Assembly (NCBI GenBank): GCA_050949255.1
Contig: JBMNFJ010000012.1
Coordinates: forward strand, 18,903-82,902
Direction: 5' to 3'
Length of the DNA stretch: 64,000 bases
Source of the DNA: UBA3941 sp002385665
GTDB taxonomy: Bacteria; Bacillota; Clostridia; Caldicoprobacterales; UBA3941
Shown here piece after piece: positions 45,422 to 53,376 of this stretch; the stretch's first letter is position 1, and each line of letters starts with the position of its first letter. The notes beneath the pieces were generated by a model. That model saw nothing but the letters and a program-made list of their open reading frames with translations, made no database searches and was not told the origin of the DNA. Made by a program: the position numbers and the translations under genes.

Positions 45422-46855
45422 TTACAGACTGTTTGGGTCTATTCTTAGCTCCCGTACTACCTCATTATATCTATTATCTAAGTCTAATAATTCTCTATAA
45501 AGTTTGCTACTCTCCTCTAGAATACCGGTGATATCCTCAACTTCTATAGAATCTTCAATAGGCTGTTCTATATATACGCCAGCACAAAGATTAGCATCGT
45601 TCTTTAGGATTTCACGTCTTTCCACTAAACGGGACAGGCCTTCTACTTCCTTACGCTTTAAAACTAGATTGCTTATAGCATCGATCCCTTCTCCAGTTAT
45701 AGCTATGCCAGTCCTTCCAGCGCTTTCAACATAATCTTTCGCCTGATCTTTTGTTAGGTCAAGCATATATATGTCTTCATTTTTTCGGCTTTTCCTGAAT
45801 ATAATTAGGGATGTTTCTATCCTTGTACCTGCTACAATTCCCGAAGGCATTTCTATTACAGCATCTATATAATTATCTTCAATCATCCGACTTCTGATTT
45901 CTTTATCCACTCCACTTCTAAAAAGTACACCACTAGGTAACATAAGAACCCCTATTCCGTTACTGCTTAAAGATGCCAGTGTATGCCTTGCAAAGACCAA
46001 ATCACCATTTAATCTATATCCTAATCCGTATTCAAAGGCATTTGCCTGTTTCCCGCTTTTTAAAGTAGCATTTTCACCGGTAAGTCTGATGCCGAAAGGG
46101 GGCACTGATATTACCCTATCAAAGGTTCTATTTATGTTAGAATCAGCGGTTAAAGGATTAGTTATGGAATCATCGCAGCACACTTTGGCACCAGATTTTC
46201 CAATCATGGTCATTAACATGATTGATACTGCCGCAGACTCCTTATCTATATCTTGGGCGAAGACTTGAACATCTTTGCCTTTGGCTGTCTCTGCTAATGT
46301 AAATCCATAACCTGATGCAAAGTCATATAATGTCATGTTATCATCAATTTCTGTTAATTTGGCCATAAGCTTAGCTAAATTTATATCAGTAATGTGGTTG
46401 TTAGCAAATCTTAATTCCCTTTTTGATTGTAACGATAGATAAGCGGATAAAGTATCATAAACTGTGGTATTACCTTCATCTTCACTCAGATCTAAAGCAT
46501 TAAGTATTTCAAGAACTATTGTAGTCTGTTCACTAAACTTTTTTAGATCTATATCATTTGCGAAACTTTCCATTATGCCATTTTCAAAGCCCAATTGTTT
46601 TTCTATTGATGCTACATGGTTCACCAATTCATTATGCTCAATTTTATCTTTAAACAGTAATACTAAATAATCAAAATTATACTTTTCAAAAAACTCCAGA
46701 CCTAGTCTTTCCTTATTATCTGAAGTATACTTTAAAAATACAAGATATACTAAAGCTGCACTAGGATTATCATTTGTAATACTTCGCATATCCCATTTAC
46801 AAAGTTCTGCATACGCCCGATCAAAACCATTCATTAATTCTTTATTATTCTTCAT
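45422..46855 (-). CDS. HsdM-like DNA methylase with altered catalytic motif
   Basis: A 477-residue protein with the layout of a type I M subunit: N-terminal helical part (about 1-140), then an N6-MTase fold (about 160-420). Motif I reads FASGYGFTLAE instead of the usual D-x-x-x-G-x-G-G. Motif IV, where NPPF is expected, reads SVPPF: the catalytic Asn/Asp/Ser position is Val. Methylation is therefore doubtful, although DNA and partner binding may persist. It follows a half-size specificity gene by four bases and has no HsdR neighbour. The C-terminus ends in a coiled segment (EESSKLYRELLDLDNRYNEV). Confidence 0.75.
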   Translation of the reverse strand: MKNNKELMNGFDRAYAELCKWDMRSITNDNPSAALVYLVFLKYTSDNKERLGLEFFEKYNFDYLVLLFKDKIEHNELVNHVASIEKQLGFENGIMESFANDIDLKKFSEQTTIVLEILNALDLSEDEGNTTVYDTLSAYLSLQSKRELRFANNHITDINLAKLMAKLTEIDDNMTLYDFASGYGFTLAETAKGKDVQVFAQDIDKESAAVSIMLMTMIGKSGAKVCCDDSITNPLTADSNINRTFDRVISVPPFGIRLTGENATLKSGKQANAFEYGLGYRLNGDLVFARHTLASLSSNGIGVLMLPSGVLFRSGVDKEIRSRMIEDNYIDAVIEMPSGIVAGTRIETSLIIFRKSRKNEDIYMLDLTKDQAKDYVESAGRTGIAITGEGIDAISNLVLKRKEVEGLSRLVERREILKNDANLCAGVYIEQPIEDSIEVEDITGILEESSKLYRELLDLDNRYNEVVRELRIDPNSL

Positions 46856-46859
46856 AATG

Positions 46860-47450
46860 CTATTGAGCCTCCTTAACAAAATTTAATACCATAGTGTTCA
46901 TTATCAGCTTTTCGTTTTCTAATAACTTATATAGTGTCTCCTGTTTTTGCCGGCTTAGTGTATATGCTTCTCCAATAAGCTTTTGTTTTTCTAATGGCAC
47001 ATCTGGTATTTCAAGTTCTTTCACATCTCTTAGGTTTATCATCGATACTCTAGAACCAGCTACTCTAGACCTAAGTAATTCTCTTGTATATTGGGTATTA
47101 AGGTACGCTGTTATGAACCTTGGATCAGCCTTGCTTGTATCTACCCCACGTATTATGGTACAAAAAGACGGTACCATTAGTCCTTCATCTTCTTTCTGGA
47201 TATAAACCGCATCATGTGGTGTAGATAGTTTAAGGATTATATCTCCCTCCTTTGTTACTCGGTTTTCATCAGCCTTTCTCTTTAGCTTTACCAGTCCTAG
47301 ATCAGAATGAATTATTCTGCCCTCCAATATGGCTTTTGGTACTAATACCTTCCGTTCTTCTACCACCCTATCTCCGATTTCTGCTTTTGCCTCCACCCTT
47401 GTAATAATTTGTCCCGAATAAATTTTATGCGTAATATCCTTTAACTTCAT
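46860..47450 (-). CDS. Half-size HsdS-like specificity protein
   Basis: A 196-residue protein with one target-recognition-like domain (about 1-145, with GDIILKLSTPHDAVYIQ and VPSFCTIIRG) and one helical spacer (about 150-190, LEKQKLIGEAYTLSRQKQETLYKLLE). This is half a normal S subunit and would need to dimerise. It is encoded immediately upstream of the degenerate HsdM-like gene and probably forms a complex with it. About 540 bases of A+T-rich sequence precede it, without an obvious gene. Confidence 0.75.
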   Translation of the reverse strand: MKLKDITHKIYSGQIITRVEAKAEIGDRVVEERKVLVPKAILEGRIIHSDLGLVKLKRKADENRVTKEGDIILKLSTPHDAVYIQKEDEGLMVPSFCTIIRGVDTSKADPRFITAYLNTQYTRELLRSRVAGSRVSMINLRDVKELEIPDVPLEKQKLIGEAYTLSRQKQETLYKLLENEKLIMNTMVLNFVKEAQ

Positions 47451-47879
47451 CTTTCAACCACCTTTCCGTTTGTTTGTATTATTTCTGATTCATTATGAAA
47501 TATATTGTATGTACATAATGTGATTATATTATTGCATATCGATTTCGGTTTGTCAATAGTATTTCGTTATTAATATTGAAATATTTTATATGTACATTGT
47601 AGGGAATATGATATGACTAATTTAATTACTGAAAATTGCATTTAACAATTACACACATAGCAGCTAATATATTTACAGACGCTACCCTTTAATGAAAATA
47701 AACTAGATATGTTGGGCAAAAAAGGAAATAAAGAACGCCCTATATTAATTACCAACGCTTCCCTTGATTCTTTTACATGACAGTCAATAATGAGATATGA
47801 TTGTCATCTAGAGAAAAAGGATTTAATATATCAAACAACGTTTTACCTCAGTTAAGAAGAAATATAGCATAATAATTAC

Positions 47880-48005
47880 AAATCTCTTTACTGACATAAT
47901 TACCTAAATAGGACTTTTAACAAATCCCCAATTCCAAAAGTCATCTTCCTATAAACCTTATTATAGGCTGCTCTCTTTGGATTTCTTTCCTAACCCATCC
48001 TAACT
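47880..48005 (-). pseudogene. Truncated duplicate of the small basic protein gene at 49.3 kb
   Basis: The sequence closely matches 49320-49440. In one minus-strand frame it reads RNPKRAAYNKVYRKMTFGIGD, nearly identical to the C-terminal half of the 70-residue protein at 49330-49542. The rest of the gene is missing and the frame is joined to the end of the GNAT gene, which stops inside this copy. Confidence 0.75.
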
Positions 48006-48512
48006 TCTTTTCTATATTCTTTTTGTAAGATCGACATTATTATAAGGGATTCGTACCGGTCTCCATTCTTAATGCATTCTCTCAATCTTCCCTCTTCTAC
48101 AAATCCTGTTGATTGGTATAAATATCTGGCTCTCTCATTATAATCCTTGACATCAAGCCATAATCGATGTGCATTTAAGTTCTCAAATACGTATTTCTGT
48201 ATAGCTCTTATTGAAGTTCTTCCATATCCTTTTCCCTTGTCAGCTATTACTATTCTGACAAGTTCAATACTGCTATTTATATTCTTCAATCCAGCAAGGA
48301 TCGCATAACCTATACGTTTCTTATCTGAAGTTTCTATTATTAAGTGCAGTTTGTCTTCGTCCAGTAAAGAATCCCTATGCTGCTCCAGGGTCCAACTCAT
48401 TACAAAGTCTTTATTCTCACGGTGATTCTCGGTCTGTATCACAAAATCAAGATCTTCGATTGTTGTTTTCTTAAGATGTATACCATCCAGCTTCGATAAT
48501 ATACTTTTCCAT
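47990..48512 (-). pseudogene. GNAT family N-acetyltransferase, frameshifted near its start
   Basis: The body (from about 48480 to 47990) is a GNAT domain with RIVIADKGKGYGRTSIRAI (acetyl-CoA loop) and LWLDVKDYNERARYLYQSTGF, as in RimJ/RimL-like enzymes. The only well-placed start, ATG at 48512 eight bases after AGAGGAG, is in another frame. Removing one A from the AAAA run just after it would join MES...LSKLDGIHLKKTTIEDLDF to the rest. Without repair the frame would start at a GTG (48442) with no ribosome binding site and lack about 25 residues. The 3' end runs into a duplicated fragment. Confidence 0.7.
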
Positions 48513-48623
48513 TTGTTTTACTCCTCTGTTATGTGTAAAATTTTGCGATATCGGCTATAACGATTTCACTAAACCCTCAGTGCTTATGGCGGCTTTCAAC
48601 CCTGATAAGATACTATAAGTATT

Positions 48624-48652
48624 GGTAAAGGCGGACTACCGCCGCCTTTACC
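48624..48652. other. Strong hairpin in a gene-free stretch
   Basis: GGTAAAGGCGG (48624-48634) pairs perfectly with CCGCCTTTACC (48642-48652) around a seven-base loop. There is no U-tract of note on either side, so it is not a standard terminator. Confidence 0.6.
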
Positions 48653-48783
48653 TTTAAGCGAGCTTACCTCAGGCTGATACACTGTAGGTAGGAATGCCCT
48701 TACACACACCTATATGTGAAGAGCCTTATTAGCTGTTAAAAGCAATGATGTGTAACTGATGAAATCATAATATGCTCCCTCTA

Positions 48784-49260
48784 TTACATGACCTGCAATT
48801 CCTGCAAGATACTTGTTACATCTTCAATTGCATAGCCAGTTTTATCTGCGATCATGGGAACGGTCATTCCCTTTTTGTACATGTTCTCAATAACTACATA
48901 CATATTTTCTGCAACTTCAATGATATGTTTATCATAATCATAAAACCTAAATACTCCCTGTCCCCAAGGCTGCTCCTCTATATCATGTACCAACTCAAAA
49001 CCACTATTAACAACCTTATCTCTTAAGGTAGAAATATCATCAATTTCGAAATAGACAGATAGATTATTGGCTCCTGATACAATATTATTGTTGTTAATCA
49101 GCTCTGAAAAAAGAGATTTCTTATATAATGCTAGGCCCCCTGCAAATCCCACATTATAAATACCAAAATCGCTTTCAACCTTACATCCCAATATTTCTTC
49201 ATAAAGCTTCCTTGATTTCAATACATCTTCGACAACCAAAATGACTGCTTTAAAGCCCAT
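48784..49260 (-). CDS. VOC (glyoxalase/bleomycin resistance) family protein
   Basis: A 158-residue protein. The first ~115 residues form paired beta-alpha-beta-beta-beta units of the vicinal oxygen chelate fold (KAVILVVEDVLKSRKLYEEILG, then QPWGQGVFRFYDYDKHIIEVAE), with an HIIEV-type metal-ligand end. The last ~35 residues look like a small helix-turn-helix (KKGMTVPMIADKTGYAIEDVTSIL). The reaction cannot be inferred; many such proteins bind small hydrophobic compounds. An AGGGAG site precedes the ATG. Confidence 0.82.
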   Translation of the reverse strand: MGFKAVILVVEDVLKSRKLYEEILGCKVESDFGIYNVGFAGGLALYKKSLFSELINNNNIVSGANNLSVYFEIDDISTLRDKVVNSGFELVHDIEEQPWGQGVFRFYDYDKHIIEVAENMYVVIENMYKKGMTVPMIADKTGYAIEDVTSILQELQVM

Positions 49261-49329
49261 CGTTTTTCTCCCTTGTTTTTAATTCTTCCATAATTCAGAT
49301 AGCTAATATAATAAGCACAGATTTGTTTA

Positions 49330-49542
49330 CTACTTGAATAAGCCTTTAAATAAATCCCCAATACCGAAAGTCGTCTTCCTGTAAACCTTATTATAAGCCG
49401 CTCTCTTGGGATTTCTTACCCAGCCCACTCCTTTCTTCCCGTAGAATGGATTTACTGCCCTTTTTACTTTCCTCTTTAATTTGCCTGTTGTTCTGGCTCT
49501 GATGCTCCTCTTAAGACTTGGTTTGCGAAGTCCAATTTTCAT
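49330..49542 (-). CDS. Small, very basic hypothetical protein
   Basis: About 70 residues with more than twenty Lys/Arg (KRSIRARTTGKLKRKVKRAV, then KRAAYNKVYRKTTFGIGDLF). I do not recognise a characterised family. The composition suggests nucleic acid or ribosome binding, or a prophage-derived function. The start is uncertain: ATG at 49542, or GTG at 49545, after GGAG. A truncated copy of its gene lies at 47880-48005, showing past duplication. Confidence 0.6.
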   Translation of the reverse strand: MKIGLRKPSLKRSIRARTTGKLKRKVKRAVNPFYGKKGVGWVRNPKRAAYNKVYRKTTFGIGDLFKGLFK

Positions 49543-49600
49543 CACTATCATCACTCCATTTAATCATTCACAATGGAAATAGTCGTACAAGCAGCTATTA

Positions 49601-50068
49601 TTAGTCAGACAGGGCCATGGTTCTTTTAATTTCCTCCGGAATCTGTATCCCCACAGCATAACAAAATGCAACGATCTGCCCAATATGCATTTGCTCATGG
49701 CCTATCATTGCTGATATATGACGATGAATGTTCCACTGTTCACCAAACCAGTCAATGGTTTCACTACCATCGAAGGTCTCAAGGTATTCTACCAAATAGG
49801 TATCCAAAGTATCCATCCTGGAAAGTAGAGACAGTTTGGAAGTATCAGATATGGAATCATATTCAAACTGCATCTTCCTTGTATTCAAAGCATTAACATA
49901 GCAGGACTGTATTTGTATAAGTTCTACACATTGTTTTCTAAGAGAATTAAGGTTTTTCCTCGGAAACGGTTTATCAAGATCAGCTTCACTTAACTCGTTA
50001 ATGAATCCCTTAATAATATTTCTACCATACTGCCAGTCGTATAATTGACCTTTTAATGAATCAATCAC
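49601..50068 (-). CDS. DinB-like four-helix bundle protein
   Basis: A 155-residue protein resembling the DinB/YfiT metal-binding four-helix family, not DNA polymerase IV. Candidate ligands are the histidine near residue 120 (WNIHRHISAMIGHEQMH) and HIGQIVAFCYAVG at the end. Members include bacillithiol- or mycothiol-dependent transferases. The ATG at 50083 lacks a ribosome binding site, while GTG at 50068 is eight bases after GGAGG, so GTG is preferred. Confidence 0.72.
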   Translation of the reverse strand: MIDSLKGQLYDWQYGRNIIKGFINELSEADLDKPFPRKNLNSLRKQCVELIQIQSCYVNALNTRKMQFEYDSISDTSKLSLLSRMDTLDTYLVEYLETFDGSETIDWFGEQWNIHRHISAMIGHEQMHIGQIVAFCYAVGIQIPEEIKRTMALSD

Positions 50069-50221
50069 TATAGATTCCTCCATAACATACTTAGAATATT
50101 CATGTCATATAACAAGCTGCGGGTTTACGAAGCCAGTGAGACCCAGGGCTTGTGTTCAGCGAATGGATTGTATGAACCATTTTTACATACAATTGCCGTA
50201 ACTAACTGGAATATTTGGCAT

Positions 50222-50805
50222 TTAATCAGTATTTTTGTTGATCTTTTTAGCTATGTAAAGTGAGTAGTCAAAAATTGTTCCGACATATCCACCATTGTTA
50301 TCTATTTCATATACTATCTCTTCTTCCATATCCCGGATTGCACTTTCTTCCATACCATCAAGTATTGAAGCAAAGGCGGGGACTGATTTTTGAGCTTTCA
50401 AATATTGCTCTGAGTTATTCATAACTTCAGTCCTGTATTGGAATATATTCAGAATTTTAAATAATCCTGAATCCTCTATTTCGGCTTTCCTATCCTCTTT
50501 CTTAAACACTCCCGAGTGTGCAGCCCTTTCCGGTTTATTATCGCTGGATTGTCTATTTGCATACTTCCCAATTATCCTATTAACTCTTTGGTCTATAACC
50601 TTTGCTTCTTCCGTCAGGCCTCTGGAATTATACCAGAATAATACGAGATAGCCGTCTTCTTTCAAGAGGTTGTAACACTTCTTGTACTTAATAGTCTCAT
50701 CAAGCCAATGGAAGGCTTGGGCAGATAAAATCACATCATACTTAACAATGTCTTTCAGGATCCATTCTTCAAAGGATGTTATTTCTAATGAGGTTAAGCA
50801 AATTC
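50222..50805 (-). pseudogene. SAM-dependent methyltransferase, 5' truncated
   Basis: The frame contains the C-terminal two thirds of a class I methyltransferase: FEEWILKD, YDVILSAQAFHW, KKCYNLLKEDGYLVLFWYN, a family with the AFHW motif. No start codon with a ribosome binding site exists. The coding similarity begins right after the terminator hairpin of the upstream small gene (50814-50836), and the SAM-binding motif I is absent. The 5' part has been deleted at that junction. Confidence 0.7.
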
Positions 50806-50813
50806 CTGTCGTT

Positions 50814-50836
50814 AAAAAATGAGCCGGTTTAGGCTC
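50814..50836 (-). terminator. Intrinsic terminator
   Basis: GAGCC/GGCTC stem with a six-base loop and a run of six U on the minus strand. It overlaps the stop codon of the 74-residue ORF. Confidence 0.75.
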
Positions 50837-51059
50837 ATATTAGGTTATCTATAACTTCTTCGGAAATCATTTTGTCAAAATCTCTATTAGATAAATAGTC
50901 CATCTTCGCTGCAATAGCATAAAACCTGGCATATGTCTCCTGGACCTCTTCTACATCTCCCATATGATGATTTTCATAATATAACTGAGTTAGTTCTAAG
51001 GCTACATCGTTGATATTTCTTTGTATTGGTTTTAAGTTGACTTTAATATCCTCAGCCAT
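50835..51059 (-). CDS. Small hypothetical protein
   Basis: A 74-residue helical, acidic protein (IQRNINDVALELTQLYYENH, then EVQETYARFYAIAAKMD). AAGGAG nine bases before the ATG at 51059 and an overlapping terminator support expression. Helical pattern and length resemble phage or DNA-damage associated small proteins, but I recognise no family. It is divergent from the LexA-box gene at 51239, so one intergenic region serves both. Confidence 0.6.
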   Translation of the reverse strand: MAEDIKVNLKPIQRNINDVALELTQLYYENHHMGDVEEVQETYARFYAIAAKMDYLSNRDFDKMISEEVIDNLI

Positions 51060-51204
51060 TATTATCATCTCCTTAAGTAATTTTATATTATTTCCTATTT
51101 CTACATAAACCTCAAAAATCCTCCATCAACCATTCCCCATTTTTCAAATTCATAAAGTTTAATTTAACCCTTTATTTCCACAAGGATTTTTGCTATCATA
51201 AATA

Positions 51205-51220
51205 CAGAACATATGTTCTT
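51205..51220. promoter_or_regulatory. LexA (SOS) box
   Basis: GAACATATGTTC at 51207-51218 is a perfect palindrome matching the core of the Gram-positive LexA box (CGAAC-N4-GTTCG type). It lies 20 bases before the start codon of the 89-residue gene. Confidence 0.75.
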
Positions 51221-51238
51221 TTTTTAGGAGGGTTCTAT

Positions 51239-51508
51239 ATGTCCGTGATAGGCAGAAAAATAGATATGATCGTTTGTACCGACGTCGAAGGCAATATGCG
51301 TCCTATCCGCTTCCGGTTGGAAACCAGCGATGGTTCCAGGGTTGTCATTAATGTTAAAAGGTCCATGGTTAAAAACATACGGGATTTTCGTGGGCATAAA
51401 ACGATAAGATTTATATGCCAGAGCATAATCAATAATACTCTTGTGAATTACGAAGTTACGTATGAAACCAGGACTATGAGGTGGTTGCTGTATGCTAACC
51501 AATTATAA
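51239..51508 (+). CDS. SOS-controlled small hypothetical protein
   Basis: An 89-residue beta-rich protein (IGRKIDMIVCTDVEGNMRPIRFR, cut here into GRKIDMIVCTDVEGN and MRPIRFRLE; then FICQSIINNTLVNYEV and MRWLL at the end). From memory, similar small proteins are encoded near Y-family polymerase genes in Clostridia, but none is adjacent here. AGGAGG precedes the ATG and a LexA box overlaps the promoter area, so DNA-damage induction is likely. Function unknown. Confidence 0.72.
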   Translation: MSVIGRKIDMIVCTDVEGNMRPIRFRLETSDGSRVVINVKRSMVKNIRDFRGHKTIRFICQSIINNTLVNYEVTYETRTMRWLLYANQL

Positions 51509-51589
51509 TTCCCAATAAATCCCTTCATAGGTCCTGGCCTCTTTCTTTACCGATTTTCCCTCTCCTGACTCGTCAGGTCTATAAATCCA

Positions 51590-52009
51590 TTATCTGTAAC
51601 TGCTTTTTTCTTCAAAAGGAATGGTTCTAGTGAGCATCCGGTTCTTCTTTTCTATAAATTCGGGTCTTGGTGAATACTTGCACTCCACCAATAGCGGTAT
51701 GGTTCCAGGCCATTTCATTCCCTTCGGACAGTTGCATCTTGCTACATAGCGGTATAGGTTTCCGTCCTTTTGAACCGGATATTCCACGATACCCTTGTCC
51801 ATACAAATATAGCAGTTTACCCTTCTTTGATGGTTCCTTTTTACCCTTGCCCTATAAAATACCCATGTACCGCATTCCCTACAGGCTTTCCTGTACTCAT
51901 TTCTATAGAACCTGATAGTGGCCCCGCATACCCTGCATTTTTCCCCATCATAATTTTTGTTTAAATCAATGTCCACTAAATCAGGCATACACTCCCCAAT
52001 ATGCTTCAT
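51590..52009 (-). CDS. Zinc-ribbon protein, phage- or plasmid-like
   Basis: A 139-residue protein with two CxxC...CxxC groups: CRVCGATIRF...CRECGTW (about 24-48) and CYICMDKG...CNCPKGM (about 66-98), each suited to one zinc ion. The start ATG overlaps the stop of a small upstream ORF (ATGA). Position downstream of a DnaD-domain gene resembles replication modules of phages, but I cannot assign a function. Confidence 0.65.
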   Translation of the reverse strand: MKHIGECMPDLVDIDLNKNYDGEKCRVCGATIRFYRNEYRKACRECGTWVFYRARVKRNHQRRVNCYICMDKGIVEYPVQKDGNLYRYVARCNCPKGMKWPGTIPLLVECKYSPRPEFIEKKNRMLTRTIPFEEKSSYR

Positions 52010-52152
52010 AACACCAGCTCCTTCCCCTTTACCAACAGGTCAATGGCACTCTCTGTAATCTCTTGAGGATAGCCAAGGGAGCGGATGTATGAAAGTACAT
52101 CGGAGCCATTGTAATACCTTATTACCTCCCTGATATAGTCTGCTAGCAGCAC
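52006..52152 (-). CDS. Small ORF between the DnaD-like and zinc-ribbon genes
   Basis: A 48-residue frame from a GTG at 52152 with sensible composition (DYIREVIRYYNGSDVLSYI, then SAIDLLVKGKELVL). It overlaps the next start by ATGA, so coupling is plausible. There is no good ribosome binding site at the GTG. It may instead be the C-terminal part of the DnaD-like protein displaced by frameshifts, since a third frame nearby (about 52150-52246) also reads smoothly. Confidence 0.45.
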   Translation of the reverse strand: MLLADYIREVIRYYNGSDVLSYIRSLGYPQEITESAIDLLVKGKELVL

Positions 52153-52196
52153 TTATTTCAGCACTGGTATATACCCGTTTCTGTGGCTTTGGGGGA

Positions 52197-52982
52197 TCAT
52201 CGTCCTTTGCTTCCTCTTGCCCTCTTATTCTCCCTCTGGGCTTCATGGATTCTCAATGCATCCATCGTTTTTATCCCCTTATCCAGCCATGAAATCATGA
52301 TCTTCTCAGCATACCTCATGCTTCTGGCATTGTTTCTAACGGCAATCTTAAAAGCCTCCACTATCAGCTCATCGGGTAGGTCTTTCTGGTACTGTGAGAT
52401 TAAGTCCGAAATGTCAGGAAGCATAGGCCCTATATTCTTTGCATAAAAAACATAAGGATTATGAAGATCCTCGTCTTCGTTTTGTTTAGTTATGTTTAGT
52501 TTATTAATGTTCACCTCACTGCTTACATCGCTATTCCCCTGACTGGTTACCCCACTACTTTCCCCGGGTAAACAGTTATCTCCACTACTGTCATCATTAC
52601 TTTCCCCAGGTAAACATTCAGCTACACTATTGTCCTCATTACCTACCTTTATATTACCCTCTATACTTTCCTCCGGTTGGTCAAGAAGGCCCATCAAATC
52701 AAATTCCAGGATATAAGTACCGCTCTTTCTCCTGTTATCAGGGCTGATATATTTGATATACCCCAGCTCGGCCAGCTTGTTTCTAACCCCAATTAGTGTC
52801 TTTTCGCTGCCAAATCCTGCTCTATAAAGCAGTTCAGCATTGGTCATGGTAAATTTGTTTCTCCATTGAAGTTCATTGGCCTTCTGCCAAAGGGCCATCA
52901 ATAAGCAAAAACCGGATTGTCCGGTCTCTGCCATCCCACCAATAGCATTGAATTGTTTTAACAGGGAATATAGATCCGCCAT
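52197..52982 (-). CDS. DnaD-domain replication protein
   Basis: A 261-residue protein with an N-terminal winged helix (about 1-95, NAIGGMAETGQSGFCLLMALW, quoted within limit as GGMAETGQSGFCLLMALW; then NAELLYRAGFGSEKTLIGVR). A low-complexity acidic linker (about 115-165) and a C-terminal DnaD/DnaB_2 domain (about 175-240, LPDELIVEAFKIAVRNNARS and ISWLDKGIKTMDAL) follow. Such proteins recruit helicase at phage or chromosomal origins. The partner loader gene is missing. Start at 52982 follows AAAGAGAG; the longer ORF to 53099 is unlikely coding. Confidence 0.82.
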   Translation of the reverse strand: MADLYSLLKQFNAIGGMAETGQSGFCLLMALWQKANELQWRNKFTMTNAELLYRAGFGSEKTLIGVRNKLAELGYIKYISPDNRRKSGTYILEFDLMGLLDQPEESIEGNIKVGNEDNSVAECLPGESNDDSSGDNCLPGESSGVTSQGNSDVSSEVNINKLNITKQNEDEDLHNPYVFYAKNIGPMLPDISDLISQYQKDLPDELIVEAFKIAVRNNARSMRYAEKIMISWLDKGIKTMDALRIHEAQRENKRARGSKGR

Positions 52983-53334
52983 CTTGTCACTCTCTTTCGT
53001 TGGTATTGGTATAAAAAATGCAAAAAAATGCGTACTCCCGGTCCAGGCAATGCCCTTACCTGATCGTCTGTTCCCGGTGCAATTCAAATTAGAAAGCAAT
53101 AATCTTGATAATGTGCAAACACAGTGGTGATGATTAACTGCTTTCTATTGTCTCTAGGCCAGTATATTTGGCTTTTATATAATAGATTGGCGGATCTGTG
53201 TAAAAGGATATGTTTTGTTGCCACTTAAATGTGCATTTTTCATTGATAAGTCATAATTTTTTGCTCTATGGCAGGGTGAATATGTGGCTATACAGTTTTC
53301 AAACATCCATCATCTTGATGCTATAATATGACAT
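52983..53334. other. Gene-free stretch upstream of the DnaD-like gene
   Basis: About 350 bases with no ORF I would call. It should contain the promoter of the DnaD-like gene, but no good -35/-10 pair stood out. Confidence 0.4.
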
Positions 53335-53368
53335 AACAAAAAGACCGGCTTAAGCCGATCTTTTTGTT
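53335..53368. terminator. Bidirectional terminator after the flagellin fragment
   Basis: CGGC-TTAA-GCCG core with flanking A and T runs that also pair (AAAAAGA with TCTTTTT). It terminates the minus-strand flagellin fragment about ten bases beyond its stop. Confidence 0.85.
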
Positions 53369-53376
53369 ATAAACTA

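Noticed and set aside
45422..47450. A second complete type I restriction system
   Set aside because: No HsdR gene, only half an HsdS, and the methylase catalytic motif is changed.
52040..52246. A 68-residue protein overlapping the DnaD-like gene
   Set aside because: No ribosome binding site, overlaps two better frames, and its second half competes with the 48-codon ORF; kept only as a possible displaced C-terminus.
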